Positions 1-9,233 of a stretch of 64,000 bases of DNA are shown piece by piece. This stretch comes from G965230065 sp965230065. GTDB taxonomy: Bacteria; Bacteroidota; Bacteroidia; Cytophagales; Cyclobacteriaceae. The stretch spans positions 5,642,001 through 5,706,000 of the forward strand of contig OZ245942.1 in assembly GCA_965230065.1 (NCBI GenBank), in the 5' to 3' direction. The translations under genes were made by a program, and so were the position numbers. Below the pieces are notes generated by a model. That model made no database searches. It was not told where the DNA came from and saw only the letters and a list, made by a program, of their open reading frames with translations. Every line of letters starts with the position of its first letter. Positions within the stretch are counted from its first letter, which is position 1.

Positions 1-556
1 AAATGGGAGTCATGATATTGATATTCGGCCAGTTTTCTATATAAAAATCCACATAAACAATTTGTATGCCCCGACCCAGGGCAGGCATCATGATGAGAAA
101 TACGGTTGAAATGAGCCACCAGGCATGGTCTTCCAGGCGCTTTCTATAGATAATAGCCATTATCACCGCAAAACCAAAGGCGGTCATCATCACAATTTCT
201 ACAGCCGCGACCCCAAAGAAGAACCAGGGCTGAAACGGGCCGAACCTTTCGGGCAGTGCCAGGGCATTTTCTGTGGTCACGATATCCCGATGCAGCATAC
301 TCAAAGCGGTTAAACAAACGCCCCCGGCCAGAAACATTCCAATAATTCCATTGGTACGGTGCTTCTCTAGTTGACCGTGGGTAGCAAGATAAGGCTGAAT
401 GATAAGATAAAAATACCAAAGCGTACCCGTAAAATAATGAACATGAACAGCCCATGCATTTTTGGCAAAATCACCCCAATAATCCATAAAAATGCCGAGT
501 TGCATCAGCACCATCGGGATGATCATCCATTTGTAGAGGGTTTTGTATTTTTGCAT
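1..556 (-). CDS. Multi-pass membrane protein, C-terminus cut by window edge
   Basis: An open frame runs from ATG at 556-554 to the left edge with no stop, giving about 185 residues. It begins MQKYKTLYKWMIIPMVLMQL and carries four or five hydrophobic segments (about residues 8-28, 38-58, 70-90, 108-130, 140-160) with scattered histidines such as AVHVHYF. The hydrophobic pattern and the absence of stops make this the real frame; other frames here are shadows. I do not recognise the family with confidence. It may be a DUF2306-like or cytochrome b561-like small membrane protein, but that is a guess. The gene continues beyond position 1. Confidence 0.6.
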   Translation of the reverse strand, partial: MQKYKTLYKWMIIPMVLMQLGIFMDYWGDFAKNAWAVHVHYFTGTLWYFYLIIQPYLATHGQLEKHRTNGIIGMFLAGGVCLTALSMLHRDIVTTENALALPERFGPFQPWFFFGVAAVEIVMMTAFGFAVIMAIIYRKRLEDHAWWLISTVFLIMMPALGRGIQIVYVDFYIENWPNINIMTPI

Positions 557-630
557 GTATTTCTCTACTATTTGTAGTTTATAGGCATAAGTAGTTTTCT
601 CCCAAAGAGTCAGGATCGTATCGGTACGCT

Positions 631-659
631 AAACCCCGGTCATGTGGCACACAGACCGG
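631..659 (+). repeat. REP-like palindrome, left copy
   Basis: A 29-bp element with a ccggtc/gaccgg stem lies just downstream of the transposase pseudogene. It matches the reverse complement of 1270-1298 at 26 of 29 positions. REP palindromes flanking a RAYT gene are the usual arrangement for this transposase family. Confidence 0.75.
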
Positions 660-662
660 CAC

Positions 663-1228
663 CTACCCGAATCGTTCCATATAATGAGTTAAGAAACCAA
701 ATTCATCTTTTCCTTCCTCATAAAACCTGACTGAAGACCAATAATATTCTTCAGGATTTTGTGCTAAACTCCATCTTTCATGTAATGGGTTTAGATGCAG
801 ATAATCCAGTTTTTGTTCTAACTTTTCCCTACTATCCATCAATATTGCCAAAGGATCGCGTTGCCAAATACGATATTCCCTTTCTTTTTCATCGACTTTG
901 AAATAAGAAAAACCAATGGATGATTTTTCTTTAAGTCTTTAACAATCAGATGGGCTGTCTTTTTGTTGAAAGTAGCATACGGCATCTCCCTGCCATTTTT
1001 GGCTAAAAGTTCCCAAATGATGTGTAAATGATTGGGCATGATTACAAATCCATATACAATAATTAATTTTTTATCTACCAACTCTTTCCAGATATCAATA
1101 ACCAGTTATATATATTTCGTTTGATCGAAAAGCCTTTTCCAGTCTTTCACCGGATCAGTCCAAAAATACACTTCTCCTAACTGCATTTTTGAGTTTCTCG
1201 GTTCTCTTAAGCTTGGGTTATGAGCCAT
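663..1228 (-). pseudogene. Broken REP-associated tyrosine transposase (RAYT, Y1_Tnp/IS200-like)
   Basis: Translation from ATG at 1228 gives MAHNPSLREPRNSK, a region with YFWTDPVKDWKR, then an in-frame TAA near 1105. The same frame continues with the HUH motif in IMPNHLHIIW. About position 908, in a run of T on the coding strand, the frame is lost. It resumes in the next frame as EKEREYRIWQRDPLAILMD and ends with the typical tail KLDYLHLNPLHE and WSSVRFYEEG, stopping at 663. Joined, the pieces make a full-length RAYT of about 185 residues, so the gene is recognisable but inactivated by one stop and one frameshift. It is bracketed by inverted REP hairpins at 631-659 and 1270-1298. RAYT proteins are thought to move or maintain such REPs. 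Confidence 0.85.
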
Positions 1229-1269
1229 TTTTGTGTTATTTCATTCAGTCTCGGTCTCAGTCCATTTTT

Positions 1270-1298
1270 CCGGTCTGTGTGCCACGAGACCGGGGTTT
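1270..1298 (-). repeat. REP-like palindrome, right copy
   Basis: This is a 29-bp inverted copy of 631-659. The stem ccggtct/agaccgg encloses a loop of about 10 nt. It lies upstream of the RAYT pseudogene start, so the gene sits between two REP hairpins in opposite orientation. Confidence 0.75.
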
Positions 1299-1362
1299 CA
1301 GGATTTTTGTATATAAATTTAGGTAGAGATTCAAACCTGGGGAATGGAATAGTTTTGATTAT

Positions 1363-2337
1363 TTATACTCCGTTATTGTCTATTTTTGTCCAGCCATTTA
1401 ATGATTCCCATTTTGCCCAATAATCAAAACTATCTTCTTGATTGTTTAATGTCAATTTATTGGGGAAAGTGTATGCCTTCAAATTGATCTTTTTATTTTG
1501 TCTCAAGATCTTTTTAACATTTTTTGATGCCTGAAATCCGAAATCGTCAGGCCCTGGAAGGAAAATACCAAATCTATATTTTGAAACTTTTGTATTCAAG
1601 TCAAACACTATCAAAAGAGACCTGATCTCCTTAGGTTCATATATGATATTTACACCTAAAAAATCATCATGAATTTCTTCATTTATAATAGGAATATCTT
1701 TTATAATCTCTTCCTGTGGATTTACTATCTGCTCTCTAACTTTTTGAATATTCGGATTAACAAATTTTGTTCCTCCAAACAAAAAACTATAACCTAAATT
1801 TCCAAATGCAAGTAAATAAGCTATCCTCAATAATGTAATCTCAGGATTTTTATATTTCTTGAGGTTAATGTCGACTTTAAATTTAGTTTTATCTTCAAGA
1901 AATTTTAATAATTTTTGGGCACCAGGATGCATCTTAGTGATAAAATGAATTGATGGGTTTTTACCTAATTGTATCTCGCCTCTTATGTTCGCATCACTAT
2001 CAATTTTGAATTTTGTTGACTTTGTACTTAGGCCTCTCTTGAAATCTTTATTATTTATATATTCCAACAATATCTTATCGAGAGTATATCCTGACTGACT
2101 ATTGTGAATTTTATTCGTCAAAGTAATTGGCTTACCCCCTAACGATTTCGGAGGGACGTGTTCAATAGTCAACTGATCGTCATATTCTGGATTAATTCCA
2201 TCACTCGTATGTAATTTAAATGATAAAGGACAGATGTAGTTATCATTTGTTCCTGCTTCACTAAATTCAATACCAAGTTTATTCTTGATGAAATCTAGGT
2301 TCTTAGCATATATGTCAAAGAGGGTTTTCTTTTGCAT
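1363..2337 (-). CDS. HNH-endonuclease-like protein
   Basis: This is a 324-residue protein. The N-terminal part has YICPLSFK followed by LTIEHVPPKSLGGKPITL and NKIHNS (about residues 34-85). That resembles an HNH nuclease core, with a His in the IEHVPPKSLGG segment and later Asn/His positions, but only one of the usual zinc cysteines is visible. The rest has no motif I know, and the C-terminus holds DLNTKVSKYRFGIFLPGPDDFG. The gene is AT-rich compared with the neighbouring carbohydrate genes, which suggests acquired DNA. A 33-codon ORF ends 9 bp upstream and may be co-transcribed. A role as a defence or homing-type nuclease is inference only. Confidence 0.6.
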   Translation of the reverse strand: MQKKTLFDIYAKNLDFIKNKLGIEFSEAGTNDNYICPLSFKLHTSDGINPEYDDQLTIEHVPPKSLGGKPITLTNKIHNSQSGYTLDKILLEYINNKDFKRGLSTKSTKFKIDSDANIRGEIQLGKNPSIHFITKMHPGAQKLLKFLEDKTKFKVDINLKKYKNPEITLLRIAYLLAFGNLGYSFLFGGTKFVNPNIQKVREQIVNPQEEIIKDIPIINEEIHDDFLGVNIIYEPKEIRSLLIVFDLNTKVSKYRFGIFLPGPDDFGFQASKNVKKILRQNKKINLKAYTFPNKLTLNNQEDSFDYWAKWESLNGWTKIDNNGV

Positions 2338-2346
2338 TTTTATCTT

Positions 2347-2448
2347 CTAAGGATACCAACAAATGGTAATTTCATTTTCAATTAGAATTTGAAGTTTTTC
2401 TTCATCCAGTTCATTAAGTTCATATTGAAAAGGGCGGTACTGGATCAT
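2347..2448 (-). CDS. Possible 33-residue small protein ahead of the HNH-like gene
   Basis: ATG at 2448 opens a 33-codon frame beginning MIQYRPFQYELNELDEEKL and ending ITICWYP. It stops 9 bp before the HNH-like start and is preceded two codons upstream by a stop. The charged, helix-forming composition and tight spacing favour a real small gene, perhaps translationally coupled. It could also be a remnant or chance. I recognise no family. Confidence 0.4.
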   Translation of the reverse strand: MIQYRPFQYELNELDEEKLQILIENEITICWYP

Positions 2449-2523
2449 ATACTAAGTTAGGTATAACTGCAGTACGGAGGGAATGCGGAATATTATAAGC
2501 TACGCAATTAAGCATCGACTATT

Positions 2524-3285
2524 TTATTTATATCTGTCTCTCATTTGAATAAGTGCCTTAATAAATGATTGATCAGATGTGAAAAATCCATGTTCTGTTG
2601 CATCTTCTGTGAACGCAGGTATTGAAAATATTGCTTCGCTATCATCTATCATCCAAAAATATATCGGAATAAAATCATCGGTTTCAAAGATATCTATGCT
2701 CGAGAAGATTTCGTTTAGAATTTTCAATTGAGCATTTTCACTTATTTGAATATAAGATTCATGTGTTAGTTCGCTCAATTTAAAACCTTCACCAAATCTT
2801 TGTAGGTACTTATTTACTTTATCTTTCATTATTGATGAGTTAATCCATTCTTTAAACTCATTGCCTTTATGATGAAATTGCTCTTTTAATATCTTTATCC
2901 GTTTTTCTTTAGAGTATAATATAACTGAGACCTCTATTCCTTCGTTTACTTTTCGTTCAATTGATTGTTTAAATAATAACCACCCATTTGGATTTGAAAA
3001 TATTCCATAACCAGGTATATCAACAATTATAAATATTCTCTGTTTCGCTCTATCTAGAAGCTTGGCGATATCATTCAAATAAAAAGGAAATTGGTCTAAG
3101 TACTTCGTGGACAAAGACTCTTGAATCCTATTTAGCTTTTCTTCATGTTTTTCAATATTTTTTGTGAGTTGGGATGACTCTTTGCTGGATCGAATTGAAA
3201 GTACTGTTTGCCAAACAGCAATGAGTAAGGCTATTACAGTGATTATCAATGATACAGTTGAAAACAACTCTGAATAATTTTCCAC
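2524..3285 (-). CDS. Membrane-anchored protein of unknown function, PLD-like fold possible
   Basis: This 253-residue protein has an N-terminal transmembrane helix (about residues 9-29, LIITVIALLIAVWQ), then a basic, coiled-coil-prone linker (35-60). A soluble domain contains DRAKQRIFIIVDIPGYGIF, a Trp-rich patch (NGWLLFKQSIERK) and EGIEVSVILYSKEK. That alternation of a hydrophobic strand, a variable loop and a second strand resembles proteins of the phospholipase D-like or toll/defence sensor type, but no HKD motif is visible. No function is assigned. It lies next to an HNH-like gene in an AT-rich accessory patch, so a defence role is conceivable but unproven. Confidence 0.6.
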   Translation of the reverse strand: MENYSELFSTVSLIITVIALLIAVWQTVLSIRSSKESSQLTKNIEKHEEKLNRIQESLSTKYLDQFPFYLNDIAKLLDRAKQRIFIIVDIPGYGIFSNPNGWLLFKQSIERKVNEGIEVSVILYSKEKRIKILKEQFHHKGNEFKEWINSSIMKDKVNKYLQRFGEGFKLSELTHESYIQISENAQLKILNEIFSSIDIFETDDFIPIYFWMIDDSEAIFSIPAFTEDATEHGFFTSDQSFIKALIQMRDRYK

Positions 3286-3507
3286 AGATTTGATTTATAA
3301 TGATAATCAAAAGGATAAATACACCACTTACATTTTTTATCTTATAACAATTCTTCTTTTAGAAAATTTTTGGCGCATTTACCTAATAATAAATAAAAGC
3401 CCCAAGATAAAAAAATAACAATACAATTCTCACAATTATTCCCCCCACCAATAGTACCAATCCACCCAAACCAAGTATATTCAACAAACCTACGATTCCC
3501 TACGCTT

Positions 3508-5364
3508 ATGAAGATTTGTTTATCATGCCTGAATGCATTCATTTTTTTAACACCATTTTTCACCCTGGCCCAAACGGGAAGTGTGCATGAACCCGTGCGG
3601 TATGTGGGGGGCACTTCCATTGATCCGCATGTGCATGAAGGCCGGTTGCGGTATGCCATAGGCGTAGAAAACAGACAAACTTTCCGCGCGAACCGCACCC
3701 ACCCGGAGTTGGCCGATGGACACGGATGGACATACAGCCATGCTTCCAACCTGGCTTACTGGAACGATACATTCTACCAGCAATACCTCAGTAATCCGGT
3801 GGATGAACACATCGCACCGGGGCAAACATTGCTCATTACTTCTGCCGATGGCCGTGCATGGTCAAAACCGGAAGTTATTTTCCCACCCTATCAGGCTCCG
3901 CCGGATGTGGAAATTCCAGAAGGGTATGACGGCTACATGATGCACCAGCGGATGGGCTTTTATGTGGCTCCCAATGACAGGCTGCTCACCCTGGCCTTCT
4001 ACGCCCATGCCGAAGACCCATTCAAGGAAGGCGGCATAGGGAGGGTAGTGCGTGAAATCTATAAAGATGACACTTTTGGCCCCATTTACTTTATCCGTTA
4101 CAGCAGCCATACCGACTGGAATGCCTCCAACACTAGTTATCCTTTTTACACCGAATCGGAAGATGAGGGGTTTGTAACGGCCTGCAATGCCCTGTTGAGT
4201 GACAAATTGCAAACGTTACAATGGTGGGATGAAGACCAGGGGCTGGATGGTTTTTATGAAAATTATGAAGCCGGGCAGGCCCTCTCCTACTATGAGCGTA
4301 AAGATGGAAAAATAGTGGCTTTGTGGAAATGGTCACTGGCGGGCCTCTCGGATGATGGGGGCAAAACTTTTTCTTCTCCGGTAAAAGTGCCTACACTGGT
4401 AATGGATGGAGGCAAAGTATGGGGACAAAAAACGGAAGACGGACGGTATGCTATCAGCTATAACCCCATCAACAACAGTGAGTACCGATACCCCATGATT
4501 CTCGTTACCAGTGATGACGGCATTATTTACGATGATATGCTTTTGGTGCAGGGAGAAGTGCCACCACGCCGCTTTTTCGGCAGGTGGAAAGACTTTGGCC
4601 CCTGCTATATGCGGGGCATTGTGCCCGGCAATGGCAACCCACCGGGCAATGATATGTGGATGACCTACAGCATGAACAAAGAAGACCTGTGGGTAAGCCG
4701 GGTTCCCACGCCCATCCGCTATGCCGTAAAGGGAGCCGTGCAGGATGATTTTAACAATTTAGAAGTGGATGGTAATATTACCGGCTGGAACATTTACGCC
4801 CCCCTTTGGGCACCGGTGTCTGTTGTAAACTTCCCAAATACTGCCAACAAAAGCCTGAAACTGGAAGACAAAGACCCGTACGATTATGCCCGGGCTATCC
4901 GGGTGTTTGAAGAAGGCAATAAGGCAGAAATTCAGCTAAAAGTTTATCCTGAGCAAACCGATACAGGTGTATTGGAAATTGACATCACCGACCGCTTCGG
5001 CAACCGCCCCGTTCAAATTCGCTTTGACGATGACGGACAATTAAAAGCTATAAATGGCAGTAAAGAAGTAATAATTCAAACGTACCAACCCGGACAGTGG
5101 TATAATCTCAGATTGAATATTGATGCTACTTTGTATGGAAGTTATGATTTGTATATAGATGATCAACAAGTACTTAATCAGGCTGAGCTGGCGGTGGCTG
5201 TAAAGTCTGTAGAGCGGATTTCTTTAAGAACCGGGACTTACCGTAACCTTCCCGGACGGGATACGCCCAATGAAGATCCAGGGCCTCCCCTGCCTGGTGC
5301 GGATGAGCAGGTTCCAAAAGCTGTTTTTTTTGTAGATGATGTGAGAGTTACTGTAAACCCATAA
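3508..5364 (+). CDS. Secreted sialidase-like beta-propeller protein with C-terminal lectin-like domain
   Basis: This 618-residue protein starts with a signal peptide (residues 1-21, ending TLAQ). Residues 25-405 look like a six-bladed sialidase-type propeller. They carry Asp-box-like motifs, SADGRAWS, SDDGGKTF and TSDDGIIYDD, which mark the BNR superfamily. Residues about 410-615 look like a concanavalin/LamG-type beta-sandwich, consistent with glycan binding. The substrate cannot be told from sequence. The gene lies 26 bp before a large glycoside hydrolase on the same strand, so the two are probably one operon for breaking down an extracellular glycan. Confidence 0.7.
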   Translation: MKICLSCLNAFIFLTPFFTLAQTGSVHEPVRYVGGTSIDPHVHEGRLRYAIGVENRQTFRANRTHPELADGHGWTYSHASNLAYWNDTFYQQYLSNPVDEHIAPGQTLLITSADGRAWSKPEVIFPPYQAPPDVEIPEGYDGYMMHQRMGFYVAPNDRLLTLAFYAHAEDPFKEGGIGRVVREIYKDDTFGPIYFIRYSSHTDWNASNTSYPFYTESEDEGFVTACNALLSDKLQTLQWWDEDQGLDGFYENYEAGQALSYYERKDGKIVALWKWSLAGLSDDGGKTFSSPVKVPTLVMDGGKVWGQKTEDGRYAISYNPINNSEYRYPMILVTSDDGIIYDDMLLVQGEVPPRRFFGRWKDFGPCYMRGIVPGNGNPPGNDMWMTYSMNKEDLWVSRVPTPIRYAVKGAVQDDFNNLEVDGNITGWNIYAPLWAPVSVVNFPNTANKSLKLEDKDPYDYARAIRVFEEGNKAEIQLKVYPEQTDTGVLEIDITDRFGNRPVQIRFDDDGQLKAINGSKEVIIQTYQPGQWYNLRLNIDATLYGSYDLYIDDQQVLNQAELAVAVKSVERISLRTGTYRNLPGRDTPNEDPGPPLPGADEQVPKAVFFVDDVRVTVNP

Positions 5365-5390
5365 AGATTATTAAAATTTAACATCAAAAT

Positions 5391-7817
5391 ATGCTACTAA
5401 AAAGACTCACTCTATTTGGACTGCCCTTACTGTTATCATTTTCATCTTTTGCCCAAAACATTGATTTCTCAAACGCTACCATTTACTGTCCTGAAAAGAA
5501 GCAAGAAGTTGTACAGAAAGCCATACAAATACTACAAGAAGAAGTGGAAAAACGATCTGGCATACAGTTGGAAGTTGAGAAAAAACAATCTAAATCTGCC
5601 ACACCAGTAATCGCGATCAGCCTTACACAGCATCTGAGCAATTTACCTCCACAATTTCAGGAGGCGGTCAATGCGCTCCCATCCACCGGGCCTGAAGGTT
5701 ACCAACTGGTCATGATGCAAGAAAGCAATGCCATTCTCATAGCGGGACATGATCCCAGGGGAGTATTGTACGGTATAGGGAAACTCCTGCGGAAAATGGA
5801 AATCAGGAAAGGGCAAATTTTGGTGCCTGAAAATATCACGATGGCTTCTACACCAAAATATCCCATCAGGGGCCACCAGTTGGGTTATCGCCCCAAAACC
5901 AATGCGTATGATGCCTGGACCGTAGCCCAATATGACAAATACATCCGTGATCTCGCCATTTTCGGGGCCAACAGTATTGAAATCATGCCGCCCCGCACCG
6001 ACGATGACTTTACCAGCAAACACATGAAAATGCCCGCCATTGAGATGATTGCCGAGCAGTCACGCATTTGTGATGAATATGACATGGACGTATGGATGTG
6101 GTATCCCAATATGGGCACAGATTACCAGCACCCTGATTCCCTGGAGAAAGAACTGAAAGAAAGACATGAAATATTTAAAGCCGTGCCACGCCTGGATGCA
6201 CTGTTTGTCCCCGGAGGCGACCCGGGAGATCTGGAGCCGGATATTCTCTTCGATTGGCTGGAAAAGGTAGCTGAGGTTTTGCATCAATACCATCCCAATG
6301 CCAAGGTTTGGGTTTCTCCCCAGGTTTTTCGTCCAACCCAGCCCTGGTTTGATGCTTTTTATGAAAGGGTCAATCGCCAATATGACTGGTTTGGTGGTGT
6401 GGTGTTTGGCCCCTGGGTCAAAACGCCTATTCAGGAAATCAGACGTATCGTAAAGCCTGAAATTCCCATCCGCCGGTATCCGGACATTACCCACAGCCTG
6501 AGTGCACAATACCCTATTCCTCATTGGGATTTGGCTTATGCCATCACATTGGGCAGGGAATGCATCAATCCACGCCCACAGGATGAAAAGATGATCCACA
6601 ACGCCTTTGATGAATACGCACAAGGCAGCATCAGTTATTCGGAGGGCACCAATGATGATGTAAATAAATTTGTATGGAGTGAGCAGGACTGGAACCCCGA
6701 AACGCCCGTAATTGAAACCCTCAGGGATTATGCCCGGTTTTTTATAGGCCCTGACGATACAGAGGCGGTGGCACAAGGGCTTTCTGCTTTAGAGAAAAAC
6801 ATACAGGGGCCGCTCCTCACCAATGCGCATGTACCTCTTACTTTGCAACAGTGGCAGGCCATGGAACAGAAAGCTTCCCCAAAAGTACTCAACAATTTCC
6901 GTTTTCAGATGGGGTTGATCCGGGCTTATTTTGATGCATACGTACACCGACGGTTGTTATACGAAACAGAACTGGAACAACAAGCCAGGGATGTGCTGAG
7001 CAATGCAAATGAAACAGGAAGTGAACAAGCCTTACAAAAAGCCAAAGCAATACTGACGCAGAACTTCCCCTTTGCCCAATCATACAAAGAACGCTGCCTG
7101 GCCCTGGCCGATAACCTTTACCAAAGCATTGGGGCGCAACTCACCGTAGAAAAACATGGCGCCATGGGAGGTCGTGGCAATTTTATTGATAACCTGGATG
7201 CCCCACTGAATGATGCCGTTTGGTTAATGGCCCAGATTGACAACATTGAACAAATAACAACTGAAAAGGAGCAATTGCAAGCTATTCATAAAACGTTGCA
7301 CCGAACTGATCCGGGCCCCGGAGGGTTTTACGATAATTTTGGGTCACCTGGAAGTTGGTCTAAAGTTATCGTGCATAAAAGCTGGGAAGAAGACCCAGGC
7401 AGCCTGCATTCACCCCGGGTGAGCTTCGGAGCGGGTATACAAGGCAAAGAGTGGGTTCATGAAATTACGGCCAAAGGTTTCGCCGGACAAGCCATCCCCC
7501 TTGCATGGTCAAATCAGGTAACAACCCTTTATGACCAGCCTCTTGAGATTGTTTATGATGACTTAAACCCGCAATCATCTTATACAATTCGGGTTGCTTA
7601 CACTGGTAGATTTCGCTCAAAAATGAAATTAATAGCTGATGACAATTACCAAATACATGATTTCATTCAAACCGGAACCCAGCCCATTTACGAATTTCCT
7701 ATTCCTGCTGAAGCCTTACAAGATGGAAAAGTCAAATTTTCCTGGACTTGTGGCGAAGGAGAAAGAGGTGCCCAGGTAGCGGAAATATGGATTATTCAGA
7801 ATGCTGGTCAACAATGA
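5391..7817 (+). CDS. Large secreted glycoside hydrolase with alpha-glucuronidase/hexosaminidase-like N-terminal domain
   Basis: This 808-residue protein has a signal peptide (residues 1-21, ending SSFAQ). Residues 25-145 show the alpha/beta layout of the accessory N-terminal domain found before GH20, GH67, GH84 and GH115 barrels, including AGHDPRGVLYGIGKLLRKM. The barrel follows with PIRGHQLGYRPKTNAYDAW, GANSIEIMPPRTDD and DEYDMDVWMWYPNMG. The C-terminal 200 residues form a probable beta-sandwich (WSNQVTTLYDQPLEIVYDD). The exact GH family and substrate are not settled by eye; a GH67/GH115-like uronidase is one possibility. It sits directly after the sialidase-like gene, probably in the same transcript. 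Confidence 0.65.
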   Translation: MLLKRLTLFGLPLLLSFSSFAQNIDFSNATIYCPEKKQEVVQKAIQILQEEVEKRSGIQLEVEKKQSKSATPVIAISLTQHLSNLPPQFQEAVNALPSTGPEGYQLVMMQESNAILIAGHDPRGVLYGIGKLLRKMEIRKGQILVPENITMASTPKYPIRGHQLGYRPKTNAYDAWTVAQYDKYIRDLAIFGANSIEIMPPRTDDDFTSKHMKMPAIEMIAEQSRICDEYDMDVWMWYPNMGTDYQHPDSLEKELKERHEIFKAVPRLDALFVPGGDPGDLEPDILFDWLEKVAEVLHQYHPNAKVWVSPQVFRPTQPWFDAFYERVNRQYDWFGGVVFGPWVKTPIQEIRRIVKPEIPIRRYPDITHSLSAQYPIPHWDLAYAITLGRECINPRPQDEKMIHNAFDEYAQGSISYSEGTNDDVNKFVWSEQDWNPETPVIETLRDYARFFIGPDDTEAVAQGLSALEKNIQGPLLTNAHVPLTLQQWQAMEQKASPKVLNNFRFQMGLIRAYFDAYVHRRLLYETELEQQARDVLSNANETGSEQALQKAKAILTQNFPFAQSYKERCLALADNLYQSIGAQLTVEKHGAMGGRGNFIDNLDAPLNDAVWLMAQIDNIEQITTEKEQLQAIHKTLHRTDPGPGGFYDNFGSPGSWSKVIVHKSWEEDPGSLHSPRVSFGAGIQGKEWVHEITAKGFAGQAIPLAWSNQVTTLYDQPLEIVYDDLNPQSSYTIRVAYTGRFRSKMKLIADDNYQIHDFIQTGTQPIYEFPIPAEALQDGKVKFSWTCGEGERGAQVAEIWIIQNAGQQ

Positions 7818-7850
7818 GCCGCTTAATAGAAATTATTTTTATGTTTTGGT

Positions 7851-9233
7851 TCATTCTTCCGGGAAATAATACAGCATAAGCGTTGAAGGATCGGGCAAAT
7901 CGCCCTCCCGGGGCCGATCACGGTTCCGGGTCAGGGTTTCCCAGCGTAGTACAAAAATCCCATCCGGTGTTTTATCAGAATCCATATTCACTTTCATGCC
8001 TGGAAAGGAAGACCGGACTTTTTCAAGGTGATCCGGATACCCTTTGTCGTAAGGCAGTTCTTTAATGACAGATAAATTTTCTTTATCCAACAAAAACTTT
8101 TGCGTACCCACCGTATCAATGGTGTATTGTTGGGTAAGTTGCCCATCTTCAATCTCAATAGGTGCTATACCCAATCGTTTATTGAGGGAACCTCTTCCGC
8201 CAAAATCCCACCGAAAATTCCAGTCGGTAGTTTGGTAAACCTGCCAGCCATCGGCTTCCCTTCTGGCATTGTAAATCTGGGTGTTTCCGTTTGGACCATA
8301 CTTATGGTAAGTTACCATAGGCCGGTTTTTATGATCAAAACCAAGAATGGTATTCCCGTTGATCATTCCGTGTTTTACGGGCACTGGGTCTATGATTTCA
8401 CAGTTTTCAAAAGTGATGGGCAATGGTTGGGGAGAACCATCACTTTTTTCCCAATGTACGAGGTCTTTACTGCGGGCATACGAAAGGTCATGATTGGTTT
8501 CGGCATCGGGCGTATCCCGCCATACCCAGATAAGGTGATAATAACCATCCGGACCCAGTTTGGGGCCGTGGAGATATGCATTCATTTCTCCCTTTCCATC
8601 TACCAGCGGTTCGTCTAACAGACGGCTCCACGTTTGCGTTTCCGGGTCATAACGGTTATAAACCTGGTTGCCATTCCCACTCCCCCCATCACGATAGGTA
8701 AATATCAGGTCGCCATCCGGGGAAGGGAAAAATTTCGGATAAGTGGCACGATCTTCCAGGTTTCCGATCAGTGTTGTCTTTCGCTCCAAACTACTGACAT
8801 CATAAGGCGTGGAAGCCTGAAAATACACGAGGGGATCAGCGTGCATATTACCAGACACATGCAAATTCCCTTTGCTGTCCAGCGCCATCGCAATGTAATT
8901 GTGGGAATCCCACCCAATGGTTTCAGGCAGGGTTTTCTTTTGCCAGGAACGCTCTCCTAATTTTCGTTGGGCAACAATCATGGCCCGTGTACTGTCGTAA
9001 TATGCCACAAACTGATGGGGAGGCGCTGTTAATATATCAAAACCCACCGGATGTCCTGACCATACATCGTCTATTAAGAGGGAGTCTATACGAGTATTTG
9101 TAGAAACTTCTTCTGCAGTATTTCCGCTACAAGCGGATAGCAGCCAAACACCAGAAAAAATAAAAAGAAAGTAGGATAACATTTTGTTAAGATTGTGCAT
9201 GGTTTCAAAACTAATCAATTTTTTAAACATCAC
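7851..9233 (-). CDS. BNR_4 family propeller lipoprotein (ulvan-lyase-like fold)
   Basis: This 460-residue protein has a lipobox (LLSACSG, Cys at about 35), so it is probably a surface or periplasmic lipoprotein. The body has the BNR_4 signature: VAYYDSTRAMIVAQRKLG, GWDSHNYIAMALDSKGNLHV, SGNMHADPL and IFTYRDGGSGNGNQVYNRYD. BNR_4 seven-bladed propellers include the PL24/PL25 ulvan lyases, in which a His-Asn pair like SHN helps form the active site. Lyase activity here is inference. The ATG overlaps the stop of the upstream cytochrome/FG-GAP gene by 4 bp, so the two are translationally coupled. Confidence 0.7.
   Translation of the reverse strand: MMFKKLISFETMHNLNKMLSYFLFIFSGVWLLSACSGNTAEEVSTNTRIDSLLIDDVWSGHPVGFDILTAPPHQFVAYYDSTRAMIVAQRKLGERSWQKKTLPETIGWDSHNYIAMALDSKGNLHVSGNMHADPLVYFQASTPYDVSSLERKTTLIGNLEDRATYPKFFPSPDGDLIFTYRDGGSGNGNQVYNRYDPETQTWSRLLDEPLVDGKGEMNAYLHGPKLGPDGYYHLIWVWRDTPDAETNHDLSYARSKDLVHWEKSDGSPQPLPITFENCEIIDPVPVKHGMINGNTILGFDHKNRPMVTYHKYGPNGNTQIYNARREADGWQVYQTTDWNFRWDFGGRGSLNKRLGIAPIEIEDGQLTQQYTIDTVGTQKFLLDKENLSVIKELPYDKGYPDHLEKVRSSFPGMKVNMDSDKTPDGIFVLRWETLTRNRDRPREGDLPDPSTLMLYYFPEE

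Noticed and set aside
144..455. A 103-codon minus-strand frame in the first 500 bases
   Set aside because: It is a shadow. A different minus-strand frame from 556 to the edge encodes a well-formed multi-pass membrane protein.
3342..3825. Overlapping minus-strand frames opposite the start of the sialidase-like gene
   Set aside because: They have no recognisable composition and lie opposite a clear signal peptide and propeller on the plus strand.
6060..6776. A 238-codon minus-strand frame inside the large glycoside hydrolase
   Set aside because: Antisense shadow of a conserved barrel; its translation resembles no protein.
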